DNA of 64,000 bases, taken from the NCBI RefSeq assembly GCF_900103215.1, contig NZ_FNGV01000002.1, positions 62,001-126,000 of the forward strand. The letters run 5' to 3'. A model generated the notes under the pieces. That model searched no databases. It was not told the DNA's origin and saw only the letters and a program-made list of their open reading frames with translations. The stretch comes from Kriegella aquimaris (GTDB lineage Bacteria > Bacteroidota > Bacteroidia > Flavobacteriales > Flavobacteriaceae). A program made the translations under genes and the position numbers. Positions 34,119 to 43,284 of this stretch are shown one piece after another (the first letter of the stretch is position 1; each line of letters starts with the position of its first letter).

Positions 34119-35702
34119 ATGAAATTTAGCGTAGTTTTTCTCTCATTATTTACTGGCATCTGTTTTCAGGCGATTGCACAGGAATTGGAAATAAAACCCT
34201 ATATCCAAGATGTAGAACCCAATTCGGCTATCGTAATGTGGCAGACTTCGTCAGTAGAGGAAAGTATTGTGGAATGGGGAACTAGTCCGAAATTGGGAAA
34301 AAAGGCGTTAGGCACCTCCGAAGCGATCAACTTTGATGCGGTACAGGTTCACACCGTTAAAATTGAAGGGTTAAAGCGTTTTACGGAATACTATTATCGT
34401 GTGCGTACCGGAAAGACCCGCTCAGATATATTTCAATTTAAGACACCTCCCTTTTCTAATGATGGAGAAGATTTTAAATTGGTCGCCATGAGCGATATGC
34501 AGTATGACAGTAATGAGCCTGATAAGTTTAGTGAAGTTGTGAATGATGGGGTCATCGGCTATCTTGAAAAAGAGTTTGGGGGGTCTCTACCAGATAATCT
34601 CGCCATGGTACTTATACCTGGTGATTTGGTAGAACGCGGCTCGAAATTCTATCAATGGAAAGACCATTTTTTCAACCCTGCGGAAAAGTTGTTTTCTGAA
34701 GTTCCTGTATATCCCGTTCCTGGTAATCATGAGCGCAATTCGGTCTATTACTTTAAATATTTCAGTTTGCCCGAAAATGGAACACCCGCTTTTGCCGAAC
34801 ATTGGTGGTATAAAGATTATGGCAATACCCGTGTCATTGGTTTAGATTCGAATGATGGGTACCGCGATCTATTTGAACAGTTCGAATGGTTGAAGAAGCT
34901 ACTTACAGATACGGAGAAAGATGATAAAATCGATTTCGTTTTTGCACAATTACACCATCCTTATAAATCAGAACTGTGGATTCCGGGGGAAGAAGATTTT
35001 ACTGGAAAAATAGTTAAAGAGTTGGAGCAGTTTTCCACAAAAACGGGAAAACCCAGTATTCACTTTTTCGGACATACCCACGGGTATTCCCGAGGGCAAT
35101 CAAAAGACCATAAACACCTTTGGATCAATGTAGCTTCAGCTGGAGGTGCGATTGATAATTGGGGCGAATTTGAAGGAAGGGACTATGATGAGTTTACGGT
35201 GACACAAGATGAGTATGGTTTTGTTATGGTCTCAATTGATGGCAATCGTAACGACCCAAAATTCACCATAAAACGCATCAGCCGTGGCAATACAATTCAT
35301 CATCGAGAAAATGAATTGAGAGATAGTATTACCATATGGCGAAAAGAACGTAAACCAACTACGCCCGAAGCCATTTCTCCTGCTGGATCTGAGGTTTCTA
35401 TAACGGGCGCCGTTTTAAAGGCTGGAGAATTTAAAAGTACCCACCCGGGAACCTTTCATGCCGCTTCACATTGGCAGGTGTCTGGATCAAACAGTTTTGA
35501 AAAACCGATATTCGATAGCTGGAAACAATATGAAAACTGGTATTATAAAGAAAATCGACAAAAAGACGATGACTTGACCGATGAAAAAACACATCGATTA
35601 AAGCCCAATACTACCTTTTACTGGAGGGTGCGCTATCGCGACCAAAACTTGAATTGGAGTGATTGGTCGACGGTTAAAACTTTTAAAACGGGAGAAAAAT
35701 GA
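34119..35702 (+). CDS. Secreted metallophosphoesterase with purple-acid-phosphatase-like N-terminal domain
   Basis: A 527-residue exported protein with a signal peptide (1-20, FTGICFQAIAQ). A fibronectin-like domain of the purple acid phosphatase type covers about 22-110 (PNSAIVMWQTSS, YYYRVRTG). The calcineurin-like domain follows: VAMSDMQYD, IPGDLVERG, VPGNHERN, AQLHHPY and FFGHTHGYSRGQ supply the two-metal site. A C-terminal beta-domain (about 415-520) has another fibronectin-like look (FYWRVRYRDQNLNWSDW). It would cleave a phosphate mono- or diester in the periplasm or outside. Its stop overlaps the next start by four bases (ATGA). Confidence 0.88.
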   Translation: MKFSVVFLSLFTGICFQAIAQELEIKPYIQDVEPNSAIVMWQTSSVEESIVEWGTSPKLGKKALGTSEAINFDAVQVHTVKIEGLKRFTEYYYRVRTGKTRSDIFQFKTPPFSNDGEDFKLVAMSDMQYDSNEPDKFSEVVNDGVIGYLEKEFGGSLPDNLAMVLIPGDLVERGSKFYQWKDHFFNPAEKLFSEVPVYPVPGNHERNSVYYFKYFSLPENGTPAFAEHWWYKDYGNTRVIGLDSNDGYRDLFEQFEWLKKLLTDTEKDDKIDFVFAQLHHPYKSELWIPGEEDFTGKIVKELEQFSTKTGKPSIHFFGHTHGYSRGQSKDHKHLWINVASAGGAIDNWGEFEGRDYDEFTVTQDEYGFVMVSIDGNRNDPKFTIKRISRGNTIHHRENELRDSITIWRKERKPTTPEAISPAGSEVSITGAVLKAGEFKSTHPGTFHAASHWQVSGSNSFEKPIFDSWKQYENWYYKENRQKDDDLTDEKTHRLKPNTTFYWRVRYRDQNLNWSDWSTVKTFKTGEK

Positions 35703-36790
35703 AAATCAAAATGATACTTACTACCGTTTTGGCTACGGTTACCCTTGCACTTTCCGCCCAACAATCTAAAAACACTAAAGTGGTTTTAATTACGTTGGAC
35801 GGATTTCGCTGGCAAGAGCTTTTTACGGGGGCCGACCCACTTTTAGTGGCCAACGAGAAATATGTTAACGACTCTACAGAATTAAAAGAACTGTTTTGGA
35901 GGAAAACTGCTGAAGAAAGACGGGACGCATTACTCCCCTTTTTCTGGTCCAAGTTGGCTAAGACAGGCCAATTGCATGGTAATCGCAGCTTGGGTAGCAA
36001 GGTAGACTTAACCAATAAAATGTGGTTTTCTTATCCAGGATATAACGAAATATTAAGCGGGCTGGCAGACGACGAGCGTATTGATAGCAATGCGAAAATC
36101 AATAATCCGAATACCACGGTACTTGAAATTGCGAACAAAACGAACAAATATAAAGGGAAAGTCGCGGCGTTCGGCAGTTGGGACGTTTTTCCCTATATCG
36201 TCAATGAAGAACGTTCAGGTGTTCCGGTAAATGCCGGTTTTGAAATTGCCAAAGGAAACAATTTGACGGACCGCGAAAAATTTCTGAATGAACTACAGCC
36301 CAAAGTGCCTAGCCCCTGGGGCACCGTTCGTTTAGATGCCTTTACGCATTATTACGCTTTGGAGACCATGAAAAAAGACCATCCTGAATTAGTTTATATC
36401 GCGTATGGTGAAACTGACGATTTTGCTCATGATGGCGACTATGAAGCCTATTTGAAATCGGCCCACGCCACCGATACCATGATCAAAGAACTTTGGAATT
36501 TTACACAACAAGACAAGTTCTATAAAAACAACACCACATTCATTATTACCACCGATCACGGCAGGGGCACAGATCCCTTGGATACATGGCGAAGTCACGG
36601 GGGAGATATTAAGGGCGCCAACGGAGTTTGGATGATTCTATTTGGCAAAGGTGTGAGCGCTGAGGGCGAATTAAAGATAGACGAGCAATTGTATACCAAT
36701 CAAATTGCACCTAGTATTTTGAAACTGTTGAAGATAAATCCCGATGTTAATAAAATGCCAGGAAAACCATTAAATATAGGGGGAAACTGA
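35699..36790 (+). CDS. Secreted alkaline-phosphatase-superfamily enzyme
   Basis: A 363-residue protein with a signal peptide (about 1-20, ending in ALSAQ). The core is the alkaline phosphatase/phosphodiesterase fold: VVLITLDGFRWQELF near the N-terminus with the first metal Asp, AYGETDDFAHDGDYEAY in the middle, and IITTDHGRGTDPLDTWRSHG with the Asp-His pair that binds the second metal. Relatives include nucleotide pyrophosphatase/phosphodiesterases and phosphonoacetate hydrolases. Coupled to the metallophosphoesterase by a four-base overlap, it probably completes stepwise dephosphorylation of the substrate handled by SusC/SusD. Confidence 0.85.
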   Translation: MKIKMILTTVLATVTLALSAQQSKNTKVVLITLDGFRWQELFTGADPLLVANEKYVNDSTELKELFWRKTAEERRDALLPFFWSKLAKTGQLHGNRSLGSKVDLTNKMWFSYPGYNEILSGLADDERIDSNAKINNPNTTVLEIANKTNKYKGKVAAFGSWDVFPYIVNEERSGVPVNAGFEIAKGNNLTDREKFLNELQPKVPSPWGTVRLDAFTHYYALETMKKDHPELVYIAYGETDDFAHDGDYEAYLKSAHATDTMIKELWNFTQQDKFYKNNTTFIITTDHGRGTDPLDTWRSHGGDIKGANGVWMILFGKGVSAEGELKIDEQLYTNQIAPSILKLLKINPDVNKMPGKPLNIGGN

Positions 36791-36807
36791 TTAAGGGTTT
36801 TTCTAGC

Positions 36808-37734
36808 TTATAGTTCATGTAAGTCGGGCACATCGAGTTTATCGGTATCCCAATGGGCAAGTTCGGCTCCTGCCTGGTACGCGCTTTCCAAAAAACTCAG
36901 AAGTTCTTGTCGCGGATTTGTTGTATTTAGCAAATCGTTGTATCGTAAAATTGCCATGGGACTGCCATTGCTATCGATCCATTCCGCAGTGGCAGGCTGT
37001 AACATCTTTTTATTTATTCCTTCGGGAGCAGGATAAGTATAGGAGTAAAAGGCCGGTTCTTGCATATTTTCATCACCTGCCCAAAAGCCAAAACTTATAC
37101 ATTCATGGGAATAAGCATCTTTATCTGATAGTCGTGCTTCTTTCCCCATTGGTGGGGCCTTTTTGCCCGAAAACCGCGTTACTGCCAGATCCATAGAATG
37201 CCAATACAAATGTACGGGGCAGGTTTTTCCGTAAAAACGTCCTCCAAATTCTTTGAAAACCCCATCTACCCAAACTAAAATTTGCCATAAATCTTTAGTA
37301 TAGGCTTCATCGTAATGATGGTATTCGGTCAGTTCACCAAAAGGTTTGTCAATAGGTAAATCAAAGGGCTTATTTACAATAGAAACCTTAACGCCAATTT
37401 TTTCAAGTATTTCAATTAGCTGGTGGTAAAAATCGGCTACTGTAGTACCAATTAAAGAAAACCCGAAGATTTCACCCTTGGTGGTAGCTACATCGAGTCG
37501 ATGTGTATGTACGTTTATAGTTAAGGTAAAAGCATCCATTCCAGAATGATATGGTATAGGGCCAGTTGAGATTCCCTGTGTGTCTATGTATTCTGTTATG
37601 TACCACCAATGATTTTTACGTGGCGTCATCTTCAGACGTATTTTTCCAATAACCTGCAAAAAAAGATGTAACGTCAATTTGTGGGGTACATTTTCGGTGT
37701 AGGGGAGTAACGGTAACTGAAGTGCATTTTTCAT
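36808..37734 (-). CDS. DUF5996 family protein
   Basis: A 308-residue soluble protein recognised as DUF5996 from the pattern HKTT-like opening (here YTENVPHKLTLHLFLQVIGKIRL), NHWWYITEYIDTQG, CPVHLYWHSMDLAVTRFSG and SHECISFGFWAGD. No signal peptide and no known enzyme motif; several Trp and His are conserved. Function unknown. It converges with the phosphatase gene with only 17 bases between stops. Confidence 0.85.
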   Translation of the reverse strand: MKNALQLPLLPYTENVPHKLTLHLFLQVIGKIRLKMTPRKNHWWYITEYIDTQGISTGPIPYHSGMDAFTLTINVHTHRLDVATTKGEIFGFSLIGTTVADFYHQLIEILEKIGVKVSIVNKPFDLPIDKPFGELTEYHHYDEAYTKDLWQILVWVDGVFKEFGGRFYGKTCPVHLYWHSMDLAVTRFSGKKAPPMGKEARLSDKDAYSHECISFGFWAGDENMQEPAFYSYTYPAPEGINKKMLQPATAEWIDSNGSPMAILRYNDLLNTTNPRQELLSFLESAYQAGAELAHWDTDKLDVPDLHEL

Positions 37735-37890
37735 TTGTCTACTATTTAATCACGTTAAAACCATTTTTTTAAAAGCTTACGGCAGATATAGCCATTGTAT
37801 AATCTCATTAAAATTTCAGTGATGTAACCTATCTCAGAAAAAGAGACAGGTTCTCAAAACTAGATTCTTATGTTGAATTTACGATTTATT

Positions 37891-38607
37891 TTAACCGATT
37901 TCCATAGGCACTTCCATTAATAAGATTCGACTATCTTTAATCGCTATAACCTCTAATTCAGAGGTGTCCCACACCCCAAAACCATCTCGCTTACCTAATT
38001 TTTGACCAGCAATTTCAACTTCCCCCTCTAGAACAAAAGCATATGTGCCATTGTTGCTTTGATGAACTTTATGGACCGCTGATTTTCCAGCCTCAAAATC
38101 TCCCAAGTAGAACCAGGCATCTTGATGTAACCAAACCCCTTGATCCGATGCATTGGGTGATACGATTTGATACAGCTCATTTTCTTTTTTGAGGTCTCCC
38201 GTAGCGATTTGATCGTATCTGGGAGTTACGTTTTGCTTATTCGGTAATACCCAAATCTGTAAAAACTTGACACCTTTATCGGCATTCTTATTGTATTCAC
38301 TATGATAGATACCCGTACCTGCGCTCATCACCTGAACATCACCCTCTTTTATGACCGTAGTGTTACCCATACTGTCTTTGTGCTCCAAATCACCCTCTAA
38401 TGGAATCGATATAATTTCCATATTCTGATGAGGATGCGTGCCGAAGCCCTTTCCCTCGGTAACGGTATCATCGTTCAAGACCCGAAGAACACCAAAATGC
38501 ATTCTTTCAGGATTGTGGTAATTGGCAAAGCTGAATGAATGATATGAATTTAACCATCCATGGTCGGCGTGACCCCTAGAGTCCGCACTATGAAATACTG
38601 TTTTCAT
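37891..38607 (-). CDS. Pirin family protein (YhhW type)
   Basis: A 238-residue bicupin. The N-terminal cupin has the pirin motifs GHADHGWLNSYHSFSFANY, GFGTHPHQNMEIISIPLEG (metal-binding His) and SAGTGIYHSEYN. The C-terminal cupin is shorter and lacks metal ligands. Relatives include quercetin 2,3-dioxygenases; cellular roles vary. It lies 16 bases after a second pirin gene on the same strand, so the two are an operon. Confidence 0.92.
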   Translation of the reverse strand: MKTVFHSADSRGHADHGWLNSYHSFSFANYHNPERMHFGVLRVLNDDTVTEGKGFGTHPHQNMEIISIPLEGDLEHKDSMGNTTVIKEGDVQVMSAGTGIYHSEYNKNADKGVKFLQIWVLPNKQNVTPRYDQIATGDLKKENELYQIVSPNASDQGVWLHQDAWFYLGDFEAGKSAVHKVHQSNNGTYAFVLEGEVEIAGQKLGKRDGFGVWDTSELEVIAIKDSRILLMEVPMEIG

Positions 38608-38623
38608 TATTTTTCTTTTTAAA

Positions 38624-39502
38624 TTAATCTTCTAAATACCCGAACTTGCCCATATTATAGTCGTTCATGGCCTGCATCAACTCTTCTCGTGTGTTCATGA
38701 CAAACGGTCCTTGGGCAGCAATCGGTTCGTTAATAGGTTCTCCACTTAGCACCAGAATGACGGCATCTTCCGTAGCTTCAATCTGGAATGTCTCCCCTTT
38801 ATTTTCGAAAAGTAGGAAGTGATCTAAGTTGACCGTATCGGTGTCGTTTACCTTAACCTCACCTTCAATGACCAATAAAGCCGTATTGTAATGTGCTGGG
38901 AAATCGAAATCAGCCTTACCCCCTTTATTGATTTTTGCGTTAAGGAGGTGTAGCGGAGTAAACGTTGAGGCAGAACCTGTTACGTCTTTGTATTGGCCTG
39001 CAATAACCTCGATAGTTCCTTGGTTTTCCTCAAGTTGGTATTTGTTGATGCTATTATTGGCAAAACCTTGATATTTTGGGGTTGACATTTTGTCTTTTGC
39101 CGGAAGGTTGATCCATAATTGAACCATCTGAAAATCGCCACCTTTTTTGCTGAATTCGGCTTCGTGGTATTCTTTGTGCAATACGCCCGACGCGGCAGTC
39201 ATCCACTGTACACCACCTTCTTCAATTATGCCACCGCCACCACTGCTGTCATGATGTTGTACCTTGCCTTTATAGGCAATAGTGACCGTTTCGAACCCTC
39301 GATGTGGATGAACACCCACGCCTTTAGGTTTTTCAGAAGGAGGAAAATGGAATTTAGAGTTGTAATCCAATAGGATAAATGGACTCATACGCTCCATATC
39401 CAAACGAAAGCCACTGGGGATAAAGTTATGTACTCGAAATCCGTCACCCACAAAGTGAGGCGCTTTTGGGGCTGCTATCAATTCTATTGTTTTTGTGCTC
39501 AT
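38624..39502 (-). CDS. Pirin family protein
   Basis: A 292-residue bicupin of full pirin length. The metal motif is GVGVHPHRGFETVTIAYKG, with the paired His and a Glu in VQWMTAASGVLHKEYHE. The C-terminal cupin (about 175-270) ends in GPFVMNTREELMQAMNDY, the usual pirin end. Together with the following pirin gene it forms a two-gene unit. Function beyond metal-dependent oxygenase or regulator is unknown. Confidence 0.93.
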   Translation of the reverse strand: MSTKTIELIAAPKAPHFVGDGFRVHNFIPSGFRLDMERMSPFILLDYNSKFHFPPSEKPKGVGVHPHRGFETVTIAYKGKVQHHDSSGGGGIIEEGGVQWMTAASGVLHKEYHEAEFSKKGGDFQMVQLWINLPAKDKMSTPKYQGFANNSINKYQLEENQGTIEVIAGQYKDVTGSASTFTPLHLLNAKINKGGKADFDFPAHYNTALLVIEGEVKVNDTDTVNLDHFLLFENKGETFQIEATEDAVILVLSGEPINEPIAAQGPFVMNTREELMQAMNDYNMGKFGYLED

Positions 39503-39583
39503 TGTTTTAAATTTTATTCAAATCTAGTGAGCAAAACTTAACTTGGCATTGATGTATGGTAAGAAATGGTTTTAGAGTATTCG

Positions 39584-40177
39584 CTATTTCACCCCAAAGT
39601 TCTTGGACGCCAGATCGCGTCGAACCCGACTCAAGCTTTCGGGTGTTATACCAAGATATGATGCCACCATCCATTGGGGAACCCTAAGCAAAACATCTGG
39701 GTGCAGCTTTACAAAATCTAGATACCGAGTTTTGGCCGATGCCCCCAAAAGTAGACTTACTCTTTTGTTCAAATGACGAATATGGTTGTGTAACAGTCGT
39801 TCGTTGTATTTTCTGAAAGAGGGGCTTATCTCGGAAATACGATCTATAAATTGTGTATCGATGAGTATCACCGTCGAATTTTCTACGGCATCTATAAAAT
39901 AATGGGAAGGTTCATTAAAATAAACGCTTCCTCGGTCGCTAACGAGCCAGTTCTCGGGTGCAAATTGGAGAATGTCAGACTTTCCGTTTTCGTTTAAAGC
40001 GTAAAAGCGGAGCAACCCTTGCTCTACAAAGAAAGTCATTTTGCAGATTTCGCCTTGTCTTAGAAGATATTCATCTTTACGAACAGGTTTGGTTTTAATG
40101 AAATTTTTCAATCTATCGACCTCCTCTTGGGTCAGGCCCCAGCTGTTTTTTAAATATGCTTTGAAGTTTTCGGGCAT
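39584..40177 (-). CDS. Crp/Fnr family transcriptional regulator
   Basis: A 197-residue protein with a cyclic-nucleotide-binding-like beta-roll (about 25-120: EYLLRQGEICKMTFFVEQGLLRFY) and a C-terminal winged helix containing VASYLGITPESLSRVRRDL. The Arg and Ser of a cAMP pocket are not obvious, as in most Flavobacteriia Crp-like proteins. It lies 81 bases upstream of the pirin pair on the same strand and may control them. Confidence 0.88.
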   Translation of the reverse strand: MPENFKAYLKNSWGLTQEEVDRLKNFIKTKPVRKDEYLLRQGEICKMTFFVEQGLLRFYALNENGKSDILQFAPENWLVSDRGSVYFNEPSHYFIDAVENSTVILIDTQFIDRISEISPSFRKYNERLLHNHIRHLNKRVSLLLGASAKTRYLDFVKLHPDVLLRVPQWMVASYLGITPESLSRVRRDLASKNFGVK

Positions 40178-40210
40178 CTTGTTGGCAATGGCTATGATAA
40201 ATATAAGTGA

Positions 40211-41563
40211 TTAAAAGGCGAGTACAAAAGATGTTTCTACATCTGGAATGGAATGTACTTTTAGGGTGCCGCCATGCAAATGCATAATCTGCTTGGAGAG
40301 GCTCAGGCCGATTCCTGTTCCTGTGTTTTTAGTGGTAAAAAATGGTACAAAAATTTCGTCCAACAAATCTGGGGGTATACCTGGACCATTGTCCCATACC
40401 TCAATATATTTATGGTTCTCTTTATTTTTGCCCGCAGCTATTTTAATAATGCCGTTTTCTTGTTCATTTAATGATTGAAGCGCATTTTTGCTGAGGTTGA
40501 CGAGTATTTGTGAGATTTGTTTTTCGTCGACAAATAGTTCGAGTTCAGGTGGGTGAACAGTAGTTTCAATTGCAATAACGTTTTTTTTGCTTCCTTGAAA
40601 CTCCAATGCCTTTTTGACACGATTCAATAAAATTTTTGCAGGAACCAAGGTCTTATCCGGAGGGGGTAGGTTAAGAAGACTTCGGTAAGATTGTACAAAA
40701 ACCATCAAATCACTCCCTTGTTCTTTTATTACTTCAAGTCCTTTGACAGTATTTTGAATGTGATTTTTGTTGAGCTGCGCCAAAGGAATCAGTTCATCGT
40801 CGGTTTTATAGTATTTTAAAACAGATTCTGAAATAGAGGTTATTGGGGTAATAGTATTCATAATCTCATGGGTGAGTACACGGATCAGCCGTACCCACGA
40901 ATCAGTTTCTTTCTCATCCAACTCTTTATGAATGTCTTGCACTACAATCAGTAAGAGCTCCTGTTTATCCAATGAAATGGCAGTAGATTTTAAGGCTAGT
41001 TGTTTTTTTTCGCGTTCATTGGTGAGTTGTGCCAATTTTCTTTCGAATGGTCGTAACTCGGCAAAAAGATTATATAAATTTTTATCTACCTGATTCAATT
41101 GTTTGATATGGTTAAGCGGGTGATAATTAAGTAGTTGTTCCACTTTGGGGTTGGCATACAATATATGGCCCTTGTCATTAATGGTCATAATGCCAATGTC
41201 CGCCTGCTTTAATATTTCTTGATAGTACTGTTCTTGTATTTGCTTTTTTATATGGATGTCTTGAATCATGGCATTTAGCATATTCAAGCTGTGATTTAGT
41301 TCTTCCAACGATTTTACGCTCAACTTTTCAGGGAAACGCAACGTAAAATCTTCATTTTTAATGGCATCAAAAAAATACGCAATCTTCCGATTTGTTTGGT
41401 TTACATAGTGAATCAAAAAAGAAGTTTGAGCGGTGAGTAGCAGAAATGAAATTGAGGCCAGTATGTACTGCTCTTTAAAAAAGAAAAATGCAGAAGCCAA
41501 TGCCGTGATGGCAATGCCAACGATGCGAAATATCAATTGCAAGTAAATATGTCTGCTTACCAT
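40211..41563 (-). CDS. Sensor histidine kinase (NtrY/NtrB-like)
   Basis: A 450-residue kinase. Two membrane helices near the N-terminus (about 8-55) are separated by almost no outer loop, so sensing is probably in or near the membrane. A HAMP-like and a PAS segment follow ([25 protein letters not shown], about 116-140). The phosphorylated His is in [13 protein letters not shown], and the ATPase domain has [24 protein letters not shown] and GTGIGLSLS. It is the partner of the NtrC-like regulator encoded just upstream (73 bases between the genes). Confidence 0.93.
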   Translation of the reverse strand: MVSRHIYLQLIFRIVGIAITALASAFFFFKEQYILASISFLLLTAQTSFLIHYVNQTNRKIAYFFDAIKNEDFTLRFPEKLSVKSLEELNHSLNMLNAMIQDIHIKKQIQEQYYQEILKQADIGIMTINDKGHILYANPKVEQLLNYHPLNHIKQLNQVDKNLYNLFAELRPFERKLAQLTNEREKKQLALKSTAISLDKQELLLIVVQDIHKELDEKETDSWVRLIRVLTHEIMNTITPITSISESVLKYYKTDDELIPLAQLNKNHIQNTVKGLEVIKEQGSDLMVFVQSYRSLLNLPPPDKTLVPAKILLNRVKKALEFQGSKKNVIAIETTVHPPELELFVDEKQISQILVNLSKNALQSLNEQENGIIKIAAGKNKENHKYIEVWDNGPGIPPDLLDEIFVPFFTTKNTGTGIGLSLSKQIMHLHGGTLKVHSIPDVETSFVLAF

Positions 41564-41635
41564 TTCTTTATTAATTCAGATTTCAGTATCAAATATGAGA
41601 AGTGTTATAATTTTTGTTCACCAACAATAAACGGC

Positions 41636-42997
41636 TTATTGTTTCTTCTTCATTTTGTTGTATAGGGTCTGTCTTGAAATTCCCAATTGATCGGCCGCGG
41701 CGCTATAGTTTCCGTCATGTTGGTTTAGCGCATTGATAATCATGACGTGTTCCATCTCCTCTAAGGTAACTGATTCGGTATTCATTGTCGTCACCTCGCC
41801 AGCATGTAAGAGAAAGTCATTGGGCTTTAGAACATTGCCTTCGCACAGTATTACTGCGCGTTCCATGGTATGCTGAAGTTCACGTACATTCCCGGGCCAA
41901 GTATGGGCCATTAATTTTTCTTGTGCCAAGTTGTTGATTCGCAGTCCTGGTTTGTCATATTTGGAGGCAAATTTCTTTAGGTAAAAGTCCGCTAAGATCA
42001 AGATATCCCCATCTCTGTCTCGGAGTGGAGGAACTTCGATATGTATAGTATTGATACGGTATAATAGGTCTTCACGAAAAAGTCCGTCGGCAACCATTTT
42101 ATCCAAATTACCATTGGTAGCACATACCAATCGAATATCTACTGGAATCGGTTTGTTAGAACCCACACGAACTACTACCTTATTTTGAATGGCTGACAAG
42201 AGTTTCGCCTGTGTTTGCAGCGACAGATTTCCGATTTCATCTAGAAACAAGGTTCCTCCATTGGCAGCCTCGAATTTGCCTGCCCGATCTTCTTTAGAAT
42301 CGGTGAAAGCGCCTTTGACATGACCGAACAATTCGCTTTCGAATAGCGTTTCGGAAATTGAACCCATATCGACGTTGATAAAGACTTCATTGTTGCGGGT
42401 CGACATGCGATGAAGTTCACGGGCAATCAATTCTTTACCTGTTCCATTTTCTCCCGTAATCAGTATATTAACATCGGTCTTGGCCACTTTTCGACTTAAA
42501 TTCAAAACAGAGGTCAATGCCTTTGAATTGCCAATGATGTAATTTCTATCTTGGTTAATAACCTGTTTAAGATTGCTTTCGGCTTGTTTTAGTTCGTCGA
42601 TTTTTTTTAAAGACTTTCGGAGTTCATAGGCCGACTTTACGGTTGCCAGTAATTTTTCGTTGTTCCACGGCTTTAATATGAAATCGGTGGCACCCTCTTT
42701 CAGGGCTTTGACCGCTAAATCTATGGCACCATAGGCGGTCATCATTATTACCGATATATGAGGAGCTTTTTTCCGTATTTCCCGAAGCCAGTATAAACCT
42801 TCATTGCCAGTATTTACACCAGCAGAAAAATTCATATCAAGCAATACAATATCAAATTCTTGCAGGTTTGGGAATGACGAAATTTGATTGGGGTTGCGTA
42901 TAGTCTCTACGATCTTGAAATCGAATTGTAGTAATATTTCAAGGGCGCTCAATACACTTTTGCTATCATCGATTACCAGTATTTTTGCGTCTAACAT
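41636..42997 (-). CDS. Sigma-54-dependent response regulator (NtrC family)
   Basis: A 453-residue three-domain protein. The receiver domain has the phospho-acceptor Asp54 in DIVLLDMNF, with Thr87 and Lys109. The AAA+ domain carries Walker A GENGTGKE (182-189), Walker B FLDE (251-254) and R-finger regions. The loop that touches sigma-54 reads GAFTDS (229-234) where the canonical form is GAFTGA. A Fis-type helix-turn-helix closes the protein (YSAAADQLGISRQTLYNKM). It lies divergent from tolC, with a 29-base palindrome in between, so it most likely controls the exporter cluster. Confidence 0.94.
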   Translation of the reverse strand: MLDAKILVIDDSKSVLSALEILLQFDFKIVETIRNPNQISSFPNLQEFDIVLLDMNFSAGVNTGNEGLYWLREIRKKAPHISVIMMTAYGAIDLAVKALKEGATDFILKPWNNEKLLATVKSAYELRKSLKKIDELKQAESNLKQVINQDRNYIIGNSKALTSVLNLSRKVAKTDVNILITGENGTGKELIARELHRMSTRNNEVFINVDMGSISETLFESELFGHVKGAFTDSKEDRAGKFEAANGGTLFLDEIGNLSLQTQAKLLSAIQNKVVVRVGSNKPIPVDIRLVCATNGNLDKMVADGLFREDLLYRINTIHIEVPPLRDRDGDILILADFYLKKFASKYDKPGLRINNLAQEKLMAHTWPGNVRELQHTMERAVILCEGNVLKPNDFLLHAGEVTTMNTESVTLEEMEHVMIINALNQHDGNYSAAADQLGISRQTLYNKMKKKQ

Positions 42998-43139
42998 GCC
43001 GAAGAAGTGATTATTAACGCCATTGCGAAGCTAGTGAGACAATCTACTTACCGTACTTATGATGTACAATATCTTGTTTGTCGTGAAATCGAGCCGTGCA
43101 ATGACATCTCAAAACTACGATTTCAAATTTATTATTTTA

Positions 43140-43168
43140 ATGAACTGTCAAATTTTTTGACAGTTCAT
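43140..43168. promoter_or_regulatory. 29-base palindrome, enhancer-site candidate for the NtrC-like regulator
   Basis: ATGAACTGTCAAA (43140-43152) and TTTGACAGTTCAT (43156-43168) are perfect reverse complements around a TTT centre. It lies 143 bases from the regulator start and 116 bases from the tolC start, a normal distance for an activator site of a sigma-54 system. In a divergent gap a terminator role is unlikely. Confidence 0.55.
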
Positions 43169-43247
43169 GTATAATATTTTTACATAAATTGAATTTGAAC
43201 TAACTAAAAAAATAGCATAAATAACTGATAATGTGAATGTTGTATTC

Positions 43248-43284
43248 GTGGCATAACAATAGTTAAGGTAGTGGCATACCAATA
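43248..43284 (+). repeat. Direct repeat GTGGCATA(A/C)CAATA upstream of tolC
   Basis: GTGGCATAACAATA (43248-43261) and GTGGCATACCAATA (43271-43284) match at 13 of 14 bases, 23 bases apart. Each contains TGGCA, the -24 half of a sigma-54 promoter, but neither has a good -12 TTGC. The second copy runs into the tolC start codon. Confidence 0.45.
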
